Assembly: GCA_043228905.1 (NCBI GenBank)
Contig: JBHGNT010000022.1
Coordinates: 2,914,001 to 2,978,000 of the forward strand
Direction: 5' to 3'
DNA length: 64,000 bases
Source: Azolla caroliniana
Taxonomy: Eukaryota; Polypodiophyta
This document shows positions 44,484 through 53,735 of this stretch, piece by piece. A program made the position numbers and the translations under genes. The notes beneath the pieces were generated by a model. It saw only the letters and a list, made by a program, of their open reading frames with translations, was not told the DNA's origin and did no database searches. Position 1 is the first letter of the stretch. Each line of letters opens with the position of its first letter.

Positions 44484-46629
44484 CTCGCCCCCTCCAAACC
44501 CGCACATCCTCCGGTATGTGCCGAAGTTCTTGATTCTTCGTATCCGTCTTCATCCGAAGCTTCTTCCTTCGGATCTCGGCTCTCCTTTCTTTATCATTGG
44601 TTGAATCCTCGACCTCTTGTAGCATCTTCCCGATCATCAAGGTTTCCCCCTCGTATTCTTCTTCCCGGAATTCTCGGATCACGTTCACTCGGCATATGTG
44701 TTCTGACGTGAAGTAGTCTTCGGAAACTTCTTCATTATCTGATTCGGTTATGTCGTCTTCAAACCGCGCCCTCGATAACATGTCCGCTACCGCGTTGTCC
44801 TTCCCCGAGATGTGTCGAACCTCCGGATTAAGTGACTTGACATATGCAATCCACCTTAGCATAGCCACATCCGGTATCGTACAACACCGCATCATCCCGA
44901 GTATCGGAAGACAATCCGTCTCGATCACCACTTCAGCTCCGATCAAATAATCCCGATCCGATTTTATCGCCGACACGACTCCCCACAATTCTCTTTTGAC
45001 TTGTGCATATCCGCGTTGCCTTTCGTTGAGGACCTTTGCTCCAAATCGGATCGGATACCGCGAACCATCCGAGTCGGCTTGATTGATGACCCACCCGATA
45101 CCGGTTGGACTTGTATCAACCGTTACTATGATTGGCCGCTCGTAGCTTGGCTTCTTAAGTGATTCCGCCCTCCATAGTGTCTTCTTGAGCTTCCTCATGG
45201 CTTTAGTGTGTTCCGGTTTCCACTCGAATTTCTTACCTTTCCGCAACAAGTGATAGAGCGGGTCCGCTATATGTGCATAGTGCGGAATCCATATGTGATA
45301 GAATGCACACGCACCCAGAAACCTTCGGACTTCCGATGTTGACTCACATACTTCCTTCATAGCTTGAATCGCATCGATCTTTGTTGGTGACGGTCTTCGG
45401 CCGTAGGGTCCACATAGATGTCCGACCACCAATATTTCTTCTTGCCCGAATGCCGATTTCTCCCCGGAAAGTGTTAGGTGCACATCTTCTAGCTTTCGCA
45501 ACACTTTCTCGCAATCATGAATATGGTCGACCACGAACTTTCGGCATCCCCAATCATCCATAGTCTCATCTTTTTCTTCCACCGCGCATCCTTTCATCGG
45601 AATGTCATCTAGAAACGGCATCGTTATCTCCGGGATGCAATCTCGAAGCACCTTGTTCATCGCGTTCATCATATGTGCAACCGAGTTTGTCGCTCCTTGT
45701 GGTAGTGTGCACATTCGAACTAGTCCTATCGGTGTCCGCATGGTAGTGATGTCTCGGCTCTCCACGGCTAGTTGGAATTGGTCATACCCCGAGTATAGGT
45801 CCCCGATGGAGTATATCGCACGTCCGGAAAAAGCTTCCGCGAATTCGTCCACTATCGGACCGACTCCCGAGTTCCGGATCGTGACCTTGTTCACCGGTTG
45901 CAAGTCTTGGATGAATCGGAGTGACCCATTCTTCTTCGGAACCGTAAACCATCGATTTGAGTACGGAGCACTTGATGGCTCTAGAATCCCCATCGCCACC
46001 TTCTCCTTGAGCAAGTCGATGACTTTCGGAATATGCGCCCGTGGCACCGGAATCGGCTTCAGGTTCCACGGTACATGATCAATCGTGAAAATCACCATCG
46101 GCTCCACTATCTTTGGATCAATGCATCCGATCTCCCTCGATGTGAACGCGAATGCTTTGCCATGTTGCTCCAACATCTCTCGAAACCGTTTTTCTTCTTC
46201 TTGTAAGAGGAACCCACCTCCACCGATCCGAAGTTTCTTCCGGGTCTCATCTGTGAAGGCATGTCCGATATCCACGGACTTCCGAAGTGTCGGATCTCCC
46301 GAGACTTCTTTCTTCTTTTGTTCGCTATCGGCGGGTAGTGGTCCTGCGGCCGGTTTCACCTTCTTCTCCACGGTCTTGTATTTCGTACTTACCATTGCTT
46401 CTTCTTTGCGGAGCGCATCCGGCCCCATTTTCGCAACGATCTCGTACATCTCGACCGATTCCACCGGGACTACCCGGTTCCCTTGGCTTTTATCTTCCGC
46501 AAGCTCTTCAAGCCGTTGTAGTGTATTCCCATAGAACACTTCCTCGATCACTCCCACGATTTCTTCGTCTTCTTTTATTATTGATGCCGACCGTAACTTA
46601 TCCTCCACTTGTCGGTATTGTTTCTTCAT
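44476..46629 (-). CDS. Element 1 Pol: reverse transcriptase-RNase H, integrase absent
   Basis: 717-codon open frame from the first ATG; the frame is open further upstream and overlaps the protease frame (pol is in the -1 frame relative to gag-PR). RT motifs: HVPWNLKPIPVPRAHIPKVI, SNRWFTVPKKNGSLRFIQDL, AIYSIGDLYSGYDQFQLAVE, MCTLPQGATNSVAHMMNAMN, EITMPFLDDIPMKG (FLDD). RNase H: IIVTVDTSPTGIGWVINQAD, RYPIRFGAKVLNERQRGYAQ, ELWGVVSAIKSDRDYLIGAE, ETDCLPILGMM and HISGKDNAVADMLSRARF. It then ends with a charged tail, RHIPEDVRVWRG, homologous to the tail behind integrase in fragment X. So the integrase was cut out and the tail kept in frame. The family resemblance, from memory, is closer to fungal Ty3 elements than to plant Tat/Athila or common chromoviruses. 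Confidence 0.9.
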   Translation of the reverse strand: MKKQYRQVEDKLRSASIIKEDEEIVGVIEEVFYGNTLQRLEELAEDKSQGNRVVPVESVEMYEIVAKMGPDALRKEEAMVSTKYKTVEKKVKPAAGPLPADSEQKKKEVSGDPTLRKSVDIGHAFTDETRKKLRIGGGGFLLQEEEKRFREMLEQHGKAFAFTSREIGCIDPKIVEPMVIFTIDHVPWNLKPIPVPRAHIPKVIDLLKEKVAMGILEPSSAPYSNRWFTVPKKNGSLRFIQDLQPVNKVTIRNSGVGPIVDEFAEAFSGRAIYSIGDLYSGYDQFQLAVESRDITTMRTPIGLVRMCTLPQGATNSVAHMMNAMNKVLRDCIPEITMPFLDDIPMKGCAVEEKDETMDDWGCRKFVVDHIHDCEKVLRKLEDVHLTLSGEKSAFGQEEILVVGHLCGPYGRRPSPTKIDAIQAMKEVCESTSEVRRFLGACAFYHIWIPHYAHIADPLYHLLRKGKKFEWKPEHTKAMRKLKKTLWRAESLKKPSYERPIIVTVDTSPTGIGWVINQADSDGSRYPIRFGAKVLNERQRGYAQVKRELWGVVSAIKSDRDYLIGAEVVIETDCLPILGMMRCCTIPDVAMLRWIAYVKSLNPEVRHISGKDNAVADMLSRARFEDDITESDNEEVSEDYFTSEHICRVNVIREFREEEYEGETLMIGKMLQEVEDSTNDKERRAEIRRKKLRMKTDTKNQELRHIPEDVRVWRGRVS

Positions 46630-46763
46630 TCCTCCGGTTACGGCCGTGTACGTAGATGCCCCATCCGGGCCGATTCGTACTTGTTTTGCTCCGAGAGTTT
46701 TCTTCCTGTGTGGGGTATCAGGGCTTCTCGGACTATCACTTCCCCACTCCGCAACAGTCCGCT

Positions 46764-47522
46764 TTAAAAATCCATTCTCACTTGGGACAAGAGTTCCCTC
46801 TTGTTCCTTTCGTGATTTGCCGGCACCGTTAGGAATTGGACGGATTTCCCTCCGTTTTGGCTCCGAATTCGCGCAAAAGCCGCACCACTATCGAGCACCT
46901 TCGTCTCCATCCATGAAGCCGTGATAAAGGGTTGGCCGAGGATGACAGAATGTGAAACCTCATCCTGCACAAAGAAATTTTGGTCAATTTCGACATCCCC
47001 GATCTTTACCGTCACATCCGGACAAGCCGCAAATAGGTCTTCTGTCGTTTTCGTGGCTGCCCGAATCTTCCATCCATGGTTGGTGTTTATAGGCCACTTC
47101 CCCTTTCGGTAGAACTCCTTGGACATCAAGTTGATCTCCGATCCGTGATCAATCAATGCTAGCACGGGTTCTTTGATGTTGCCGATTCGGACCGGAGTCT
47201 CCGTAGTCGCACGTGCCCAGTGTGGCCTTGTATAGTGGGAGTTCGGAATTTCGCCTTCCACTTCGGTGTCGTTCATTGAAACGGTATTTGCATTCACCCT
47301 TGGAGCATTTTCCTCCGTACTTTGTCTCTTCCTTTTCACGAGATCCACGAGAAGATCGTGAAACTCCTTCTTCGCTATTCCGAGTAGTTCCCGCAGCGAA
47401 AAATCTACCCGGCTATCCAAAATTCTTTCCTCGAACACTCTTTTCAAGTCGGTTTGTTGTTCTATGTCCGAGGCGAGCTTGAATGCCGGAGTCGCCTTTT
47501 CTTTTCCCTTACCTCCGGAGTT
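46764..47522 (-). CDS. Element 1 protease region, in frame with gag behind a TAG
   Basis: The frame continues from the gag stop TAG (47525-47523) with no other stop to 46764. It contains VDFSLRELLGIAKKEFHDLL, HYTRPHWARATTETPVRIGN, VLALIDHGSEINLMSKEFY (retropepsin site D-H-G), WKIRAATKTTEDLFAACP, GDVEIDQNFFVQ and VILGQPFITASWMETKVLD. The normal D-S/T-G is replaced by D-H-G here and in fragment Y. A single-frame gag-stop-protease layout suggests stop readthrough. Near its end, GATTTTTAAAG lies where the pol frame (-1) overlaps. Confidence 0.85.
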   Translation of the reverse strand, partial: NSGGKGKEKATPAFKLASDIEQQTDLKRVFEERILDSRVDFSLRELLGIAKKEFHDLLVDLVKRKRQSTEENAPRVNANTVSMNDTEVEGEIPNSHYTRPHWARATTETPVRIGNIKEPVLALIDHGSEINLMSKEFYRKGKWPINTNHGWKIRAATKTTEDLFAACPDVTVKIGDVEIDQNFFVQDEVSHSVILGQPFITASWMETKVLDSGAAFARIRSQNGGKSVQFLTVPANHERNKRELLSQVRMDF

Positions 47523-48803
47523 CTAGCTTTCCGGTATCTTCGATGGTCCGGCCGCATCCTCCGTGCGCCGTCGTTTCTCGTCCACATACACCTCATGTAA
47601 TTGACACAGGGCGTATATGCTATTCTTGTCGACAGGGCACTCCCATCCCGTAGCTTCCCGGACGCCTTCCGCGGTGTTTCGGATATCGTTGGAGTCGGTT
47701 TTCTCGGTGTTTCCTAGCACCTCCGGCCAGAAAGACGCCTTCGCTCCCGATGACTCCCCGACACATATTCCCGCGGTTATCGCATAGTTGCTTCTTGCCG
47801 CTAACTCCTCCTCGAGCACCTTCTTCATGCCGTCTTTCCGGAAGTTCGGTCGGAGTGGCTTCCGAGAGTCCATCGAATGAATCCGGTTTCCCTCGTAGTA
47901 GATGAGATCCCGTCGTAGCGCCTCCTTATGGTCGTCGCAATCCCTCCGATCGTGTTCGGCGCTATCGCACCATATGCACCGTCGATCCGTATATTTGGAG
48001 CTTGTGGGGCGGTCATCCGACTTCTTCACCATCGCAATCTTTAGATTCTCCATCTCCTTCAGCAGCTGCTCCACCGTAGACGCGTCGACTCCCTTCTCGG
48101 CCGTAATCTCCCGAGCCCTCGGTTGATGGTCTTCCAGTCCCGTTCTCGGTTTCGGAATCGGTTCCGAAACCCTCTTTTCTTCGTTGGCAAGCCATTGCCC
48201 CCTCTTCGTGTACCGCGCGACGATATCCCGCACGCTTTCCCATGTTTCGGTGAGGCCGCTTTCGGTGGTCGTGTCCTCAAGAAGCACTCCGAGATCTTTC
48301 CGGTCCCGGACGTCCACAGCTCGCAAAAACATGATGACTTTGTCCGGTGCAAGAATAGTTTGATCTCTCGCGGACAACCTCCCGAACCGACTTTCGAATG
48401 TCGAAAACACTTCGAGGACCTTCAGCCCCTTACCTGACGTTTCCACCCAATCCTCGAATCCCCTCCGCGTTGCCTTGGAGGAGTCCTCGATGGCAAACGT
48501 GGTCTTTAACGCCTCTTCGAATGCTTCCCACGTCGGATTTTGTTGTTGCAACCCGTGGATACTCCCTTGAAGCCCGTCGGTCGCCACCTGGTTAAAGGAT
48601 GTCACTTGCAGTCCTTCCGAAGCCCGGCACCGGAGCATCTCCGCCTTGTAGTCCTGCAAATATCGCGACACATCCTTACCATTAAATTGCCCGTTGCGTT
48701 GCACGAGCCGCTCTACTGATGCCGAAATCTCCGACATCGTGCGTTGTTCTTGAAGCATCCGTTCGAACATCGCCATCATATTGTTAGCTTGTTGAGCCTC
48801 CAT
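47523..48803 (-). CDS. Element 1 Gag with CCHC zinc knuckle
   Basis: 426 aa from MEAQQANNMM (ATG at 48803) to TAG at 47523. The frame is open upstream into the LTR, but the first ATG after the primer-binding site was chosen. The capsid-like part has VQRNGQFNGKDVSRYLQDYK, QNPTWEAFEEALKTTFAIED, RRGFEDWVETSGKGLKVLEV and IMFLRAVDVRDRKDLGVLLE. A basic segment (EKRVSEPIPKPRTG) precedes a zinc knuckle CIWCDSAEHDRRDC (C-X2-C-X4-H-X4-C), then DHKEALRRDLIYYEGNRIHS and GMKKVLEEELAARSNYAITA. Its role would be packaging RNA in virus-like particles. Complete and undamaged. Confidence 0.87.
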   Translation of the reverse strand: MEAQQANNMMAMFERMLQEQRTMSEISASVERLVQRNGQFNGKDVSRYLQDYKAEMLRCRASEGLQVTSFNQVATDGLQGSIHGLQQQNPTWEAFEEALKTTFAIEDSSKATRRGFEDWVETSGKGLKVLEVFSTFESRFGRLSARDQTILAPDKVIMFLRAVDVRDRKDLGVLLEDTTTESGLTETWESVRDIVARYTKRGQWLANEEKRVSEPIPKPRTGLEDHQPRAREITAEKGVDASTVEQLLKEMENLKIAMVKKSDDRPTSSKYTDRRCIWCDSAEHDRRDCDDHKEALRRDLIYYEGNRIHSMDSRKPLRPNFRKDGMKKVLEEELAARSNYAITAGICVGESSGAKASFWPEVLGNTEKTDSNDIRNTAEGVREATGWECPVDKNSIYALCQLHEVYVDEKRRRTEDAAGPSKIPES

Positions 48804-48819
48804 CTCCTTGCCACCCGTC

Positions 48820-48837
48820 TTCACGTCGGGTTCACCA
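48820..48837 (-). other. Element 1 putative primer-binding site
   Basis: Minus strand TGGTGAACCCGACGTGAA, four bases downstream of the upstream LTR. The same sequence occurs in fragment Y. Confidence 0.65.
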
Positions 48838-48841
48838 ACTG

Positions 48842-49651
48842 TGTCGTGCCTTTCGGCTCCGGATCGTTGCGTGAGTCGGGTGGGAACCACAGAGGTCTTG
48901 GACTAGGAGAAAGAAGTTCGTGAGATAGAGATTAATTATGAGTAAATAGCAAAGAGAAAGATAAGAAACTCGTGAATCACACGAGTATACTATATTAATT
49001 GGTACTTAGGGTGTTAAGAGAGAAGTAGATGTATAAATCGTGAATCCCACGAATAATTTTTGTATTGATTAATACTTAATCCAAATAATCAACAACCCTT
49101 TATATATTTCTCTCCTCCTTATATAAGGAAGGAAGAGCTAAGCATGGCTTCATGCTTTTTTTCATGTCCACTAAATGTGCATGTGATGCTTTTTTATTTC
49201 CTAAGTATAGGGCTCATGCACGCTAGATGTGCATGAGTTATTTTTAGTGTCTCGTGTTTTTTTTTTTTTTTTTTTTTTCTTTTTCATATATTAAAAAAAT
49301 ACACGATTTACTTTTTAATAAAGGTATGCATAAATAAAGGTCTTATACGTATTAAATCTATATTTAAAACACTTAAGATAAGTTAATGTAATGGTAAGGT
49401 TGGGGTTTGTCAACGTGGAGGTGCAGAGTTCGAATCACGCCCTGCGCAGTAGTGAGTATTTCCTTTTCTTTTTACATTTATGTCTCTTTATCCGGCTCTT
49501 CCTTGCCGGTATGCCGTTTTCTTCCTTGCCGGTATGCCGTTTTCCTCCTTGCCGGTATGCCGTTTTCTTCCGGTTCTCACCGAGCACTCCATTCTCTATC
49601 CGGAGGGACAAAATTATAATTTCCACATAGTGTGCAACCTACACTACGACA
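48842..49651 (-). mobile_element. Element 1 upstream (5') LTR
   Basis: 810 bp, nearly identical to the downstream LTR. It carries the same three 24-bp repeats (49498-49570) and a longer T run (49258-49279). On minus it would contain the promoter of element 1. Confidence 0.93.
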
Positions 49652-50395
49652 GCGTGTAAAAGCCTCCACCTTAGAAGAGGTCAACCTCGGCTCACCTTCC
49701 GAGCCACGCATCGTTAAAATTGCCAAAGACCTGGCAACTAGCAACAGATCCGCCTTAATAGGATTACTTACAGAGTATCAGGACATGTTCACATGGTCCT
49801 ACAACAACATGAAAGGCCTAGATCCTTAGTACTACCAACACTAGATACACCTTCAAATGGACGCATGACCAATTCATCAACGACGATACCGTATGAATCC
49901 CAACTATGTGGCGAAAGTAAAAGACGAAATAGATAAATTACTACGTGTAGGATTCCTCCGACCGGTAAAAAGGGCCACATGGCTAAGTCCTATTGTGGTC
50001 GTCACAAAAAAGAATGGACAAATCCTGGTTTGTGTGAATTACCGGAAACTTAACGTTGTCACGATCACGGATGCCTTTCCACTTCCCTTCACCGACAACA
50101 TCCTCGATACGGTGGCCGGCTACGATTGTTATAGCTTCCTCGACGGTTTCAGTGGCTATAACCAAATTCGCATGCACCCGGATGATCAGGAGAAAACAAC
50201 CTTTGTAACAGAATGGGGTGTATTTGTAGTCGTGCTAATGATGTTCGGCTTGAAAACAGCCCCCGCCACATTTCAACGCATAATCTCCGAAATCTTCGAG
50301 GAACTTCATTCTAGCCTTTATGCAACTCTTCCTTGATGATTTCGTTGTTTATGGACAACACTTGGAACACCTTGCGCAATTACGATTATGCCTCA
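49652..50395 (+). pseudogene. Gypsy group 1 copy C, right part: linker and RT
   Basis: Continues 43490-43680 after element 1: KASTLEEVNLGSPSEPRIVK, LLTEYQDMFTWSYNNMKGLD, then frame 49893-50336 with NPNYVAKVKDEIDKLLRVGF, VCVNYRKLNVVTITDAFPLP, YDCYSFLDGFSGYNQIRMHP and LKTAPATFQRIISEIFEE. A frameshift follows before the FLDD box (ctt-ccttgatgatttc), and the copy stops at cgattatgcctcaagaga (50395). It is highly similar to copy B in inverted orientation. Confidence 0.88.
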
Positions 50396-50904
50396 AGAGA
50401 GGTGGGGAGGTGTGGACATCCTGAGAGGCCGTGTCTGGACATCCAGGTGCGGAGTTCTCTAGATACTTCGAGCTGCTTGGCGAGAGGTAGAGAGTTAGGT
50501 AGATAGGGAGAAGGCTGTGGAGATGGAGAACAAGAGAAAGCTTGGTTAGAGAGAGTAGGTGAGTGAGAGTAGTTCTGTGTTGAAGGAGAGAAAGCTTGGG
50601 AATTCTTGCAAGTGTGGTGGCTTTTGCTATTGGTGATGTTTTTGTGTGGGTGCCTCGGTTCTTGTGACCTGCCCTTGTACCCTAGACTCAGAATATTTCC
50701 TACCATGCGGGGAGTTGAGGGCCACGCGTCGTGTGAACTGTTTGTACTTGGTTTTCTTGAACATCGTACCTCGTCTTTAAATAGTGAGTGGGTCTCTCTC
50801 TTCTTCTTTTTCTAATAATATTGTACGTGTACACAATAGGTAGGGTTGTTACCGTAATCGAGGCGTGATGCCCTCGGAAGATCTTATTACACCTACCATT
50901 GGTT
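50396..50904. other. Unclassified segment between copies C and E
   Basis: About 500 bp with a GA-rich left half (gagagagtaggtgagtgaga) and a right half containing ctttaaatagtgagtggg, resembling a promoter/LTR TATA region. No frame or matching sequence elsewhere in the window was found. Possibly a truncated LTR. Confidence 0.35.
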
Positions 50905-52307
50905 GGTAAATGGTTTAGGTGGTGTCATTCCACAGTACAGTTTCAAGCGAAACCCGTTGACCCAATGCGGCAATGCTTTGTCGGCTAGTGTGCCAAGTTG
51001 AAAGGTGCCGTTGTACGTTTCGATGATCCAGAAAGGCCCTGTCCACCAGAATCGAAGCTTGCCGGGCATAGCCCCGAGTTTTGTTTGGAAAACCAGGACC
51101 GGCTGCCCGGTTTCACAAGTTTTGTCCGGTATTCGACAATGTCTATCAACAAAGGCTTTCCTTCATCTGTCTCCGTGCTCCAATTGAGCCAGACTGGCAA
51201 TTCGTTGTTCTCCGAGTTCGAGTAATTGGACCAGACGTTGGTGTTCGGATTCTGATTCCGGTAATTGTTCGGCTATTTGTACTTGCAGGCTGTGTACCTG
51301 GAATTCAATGGGCATTACGGCTTCTAATCTAAAAGCTAGCCGAAAAGGTGTTGAGCCGATACTGGTTTTAAAGGTCGTGCGATAAGCCCATAAAGCATTG
51401 TGTAATTTATCGTCCCAATCCGTGCGATTCTCATTGACGATTTTCTTAAGAATGGTTTGAAGGGTTTTATTTGTGGATTCGGCATGACCATTAGCTTGGG
51501 GGTAGTATGGGGTGCTTTTCTTGTGTACGACGGCTTAGTGGGAGGTTAATTCACGGATTATTCGATTGACGACGTGTCCTCCGTGATCACTTACTAGCTC
51601 GATTGGACAACTGAAACAACACCATAAATTTTCGTAAATGAATTTTGCGGTTGATGCTGCTGTGTTTTCTCGAAGCCCTTTTGCTTTGACCCATTTCGTA
51701 CAGTAATCGGTTGCTACTAGTACATATTTGTTTCCGGTGGGTGTGGCGGGAGGTTTAAAAGGGCCTACGAAATCCAAGCCCCATTTTTGGAATGGTTCTA
51801 GGGGAAGGATCGGCTGCTGAGGCATGCGGTCGCGCTCATTTGGTTGTCCCATTCGTTGACAAAGATCACACTGTTTACAAAAATCGTGAGCATCCTTTTT
51901 CATGGTCGGCCACCAGAGTCCACTCTGCTAGTTTTTTCGGGTTGTGGCTTTGCCTACATAATGCCCGCCCACGATTCCGTGGTGAGATTCCCGAAGTATG
52001 GTGTCTTTCTTGAATTGTCGAACCGCAGGCCTCCAGATGCCATCTGAGGCCTTGTGATATAGTGTATTCATGAATACACAAAAATTACGGCTTCGGACTG
52101 CTAACCGTTTTCAAGCGTCAAGTGGGAGGTGGTCCGGGGGAAGTTCCGTACTTAAGAATTGGGTCATTTCAGTGATCTAGGCATCATTAGGATCGGACTG
52201 GATGGGTGTTGTGTTGATGGAGAATAGGGCGGCGTCTGGCAAGTCACCGCATTCTTGGTCCAACGGTTCTCCTATTTCCAAGTGGCTAAGGTAATCTTCT
52301 ATCGCAT
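50905..52307 (-). pseudogene. Gypsy group 1 copy E: integrase
   Basis: Minus strand, integrase with its zinc finger still present: frame 51535-51903 starts at KKDAHDFCKQCDLCQRMGQP (CxxC), EPFQKWGLDFVGPFKPPATP, YVLVATDYCTKWVKAKGLRE (first Asp), CPIELVSDHGGHVVNRIIRE (second Asp), followed by a stop. The Glu-containing part and C-terminus continue to about 50910 through several breaks. Best source for reconstructing what copies A and B lost. To its right solo LTR S interrupts the element. Confidence 0.82.
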
Positions 52308-53029
52308 TGTCGCGTTGCTACGCGCGTGCGTGGAGAAGGGCGGGACCACGGGGGTCTTGGACTAAGGAGTAGAGGAGAAGGAATCGGACATGGAATGGAA
52401 GCTTTGCTCAAGAAGAAGAAGAATGAACAAGAGATTAGATCGAACAAGAGGAAGATGGAGACAAGATGATCAACAAGATATATTAAAACGAAATGAACGA
52501 TTACAAAAATGGTGGCCGCATAGGCTGCACCGAACGACTACTCGAAACCCTAACCGACGAAGATGAAGATAAAGATGAAGAAACCCTAACCCTAACCCTA
52601 ACGCTCGACCTATGTGGTATACCTCACACACTCAAAATAGGCAACCCCCACAATGGTGCCTTCCCTCTCCTTTTATAGCACAAGGAGGGAAGACTGTTTA
52701 CAAAAGTGAGACTAAAATATCCCCTTTCATTCAAAGGGGATATTTGCCTTGATTTGGGGAGGGTGAGATTGATGGCCCCCTTAACTCCCACCTCCACACA
52801 AACAACTAGGTACGTATGTACCGCATAGTGCCTCTCTCTCTCTCTCGCGTGGATGTGCGCACAAGACCACATCACCTTTATACCTTAGGGATCTTATGGG
52901 GCATTTCTAGCACCATACCCTTTACCCTTATTACTATTACAAATACATTATGCACGTGTGCAACGTTGCACATCGCTCTTTGCCTCTCGTTGCTCGGGTT
53001 TCCGCTTGTGGACGAAAATCTTCACGACA
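52308..53029 (-). mobile_element. Solo LTR S of gypsy group 2 in copy E
   Basis: 722 bp, minus TGTCGTGAAGATTTTCG (53029) to ...GTAGCAACGCGACA (52308). It is flanked by GCAT (52304-52307) and GCGT (53030-53033); the undisturbed copies read atcgcgtgttgaac or similar, so this is a 4-bp duplication with one later change. It has a TATA box (gctataaaaggagagg, near 52675) and the group 2 3' end pattern ggtcccgcc. It contains three CCCTAA repeats. Origin: recombination between two LTRs of a full element. Confidence 0.8.
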
Positions 53030-53735
53030 GCGTGTTGAACTCCTGTTCGGTGTTGAATCTTGTAATCAAACTCCTGAAGGAGGAGCATCCATCGCGCTAA
53101 CCAACTAGTCAAAGCTTGCTTATTTACAAGGTAAAGTAGTGCCGAATGATGTACGTGGAACGTGAACTTTTGGCCGAACAGATAATGCCGAAATTTCGTA
53201 ACGCTATATACCATGCCGAGTGCTTCTCGTTCCGTGGTGGAGTAATTCCTTTCTGCTGTCGAGAGTCGGCGGTTGGCGTAGTAGACTGACGATACCAATT
53301 GGGTTGGGTTTTCTGCATTAAAGCACTACCGATCGCGATATTGGATGCATCCACGAATATGTGAAAGGGCTCCGTCCAATCCGGGGGTTGGACTACTGGG
53401 GCTTGTGACAACAGGACTTTCAATGATTGGTATGTCGTGCCTTCTCGTTCTGTCCATTGAAAAGGCACTGTATGGTCTGCTGCATGTAAAGGGGTTGCGG
53501 AATCGGCAAGGTATTGGAGCATATGACTATGCCATCATATTTGGCTCAGAAATCGGCTGAGTGCTTTGGCCGTAGGGGGGGCTGGGGCATTAAAGATGGC
53601 TTGCACTTTGTTTGGGTCCATAGTGATACCCTCTTTAAAACAATGTGACCTAATAAAGCTCCACTTGTCACTTGGAAAACACATTGGCCGGATTGAGGTT
53701 GAGTCGTGCGTGTCGACATCTCTTGAGGCATATTC
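53030..53735 (-). pseudogene. Gypsy group 1 copy E: RNase H and RT remnant
   Basis: Minus frames 52948-53298 and 53124-53522 give RRLSTAERNYSTTEREALGM, FTFHVHHSALLYLVNKQALT, EREGTTYQSLKVLLSQAPVV, FVDASNIAIGSALMQKTQPN. Then SGALLGHIVLKR and PQEMSTRTTQPQSGQ mark the same RT deletion junction as in copy A. Confidence 0.83.

Larger units (their letters stand above)
43681..49651 (-). mobile_element. Element 1: integrase-less LTR retrotransposon, gypsy group 2
   Basis: 5971 bp between LTRs 43681-44483 (downstream) and 48842-49651 (upstream), flanked by the target duplication GCGT (43677-43680, 49652-49655). Removing it restores the uninterrupted copy C sequence cgcagcgtgtaaaag. The LTRs differ by about four substitutions plus the length of a T run, so insertion is recent. 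Gene order on minus: PBS, gag, (TAG), protease, RT-RNase H, then directly the 3' LTR. There is no integrase. PPT-like ggagggggcgag lies beside the downstream LTR. It must have been integrated by an enzyme supplied from elsewhere. Confidence 0.92.
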
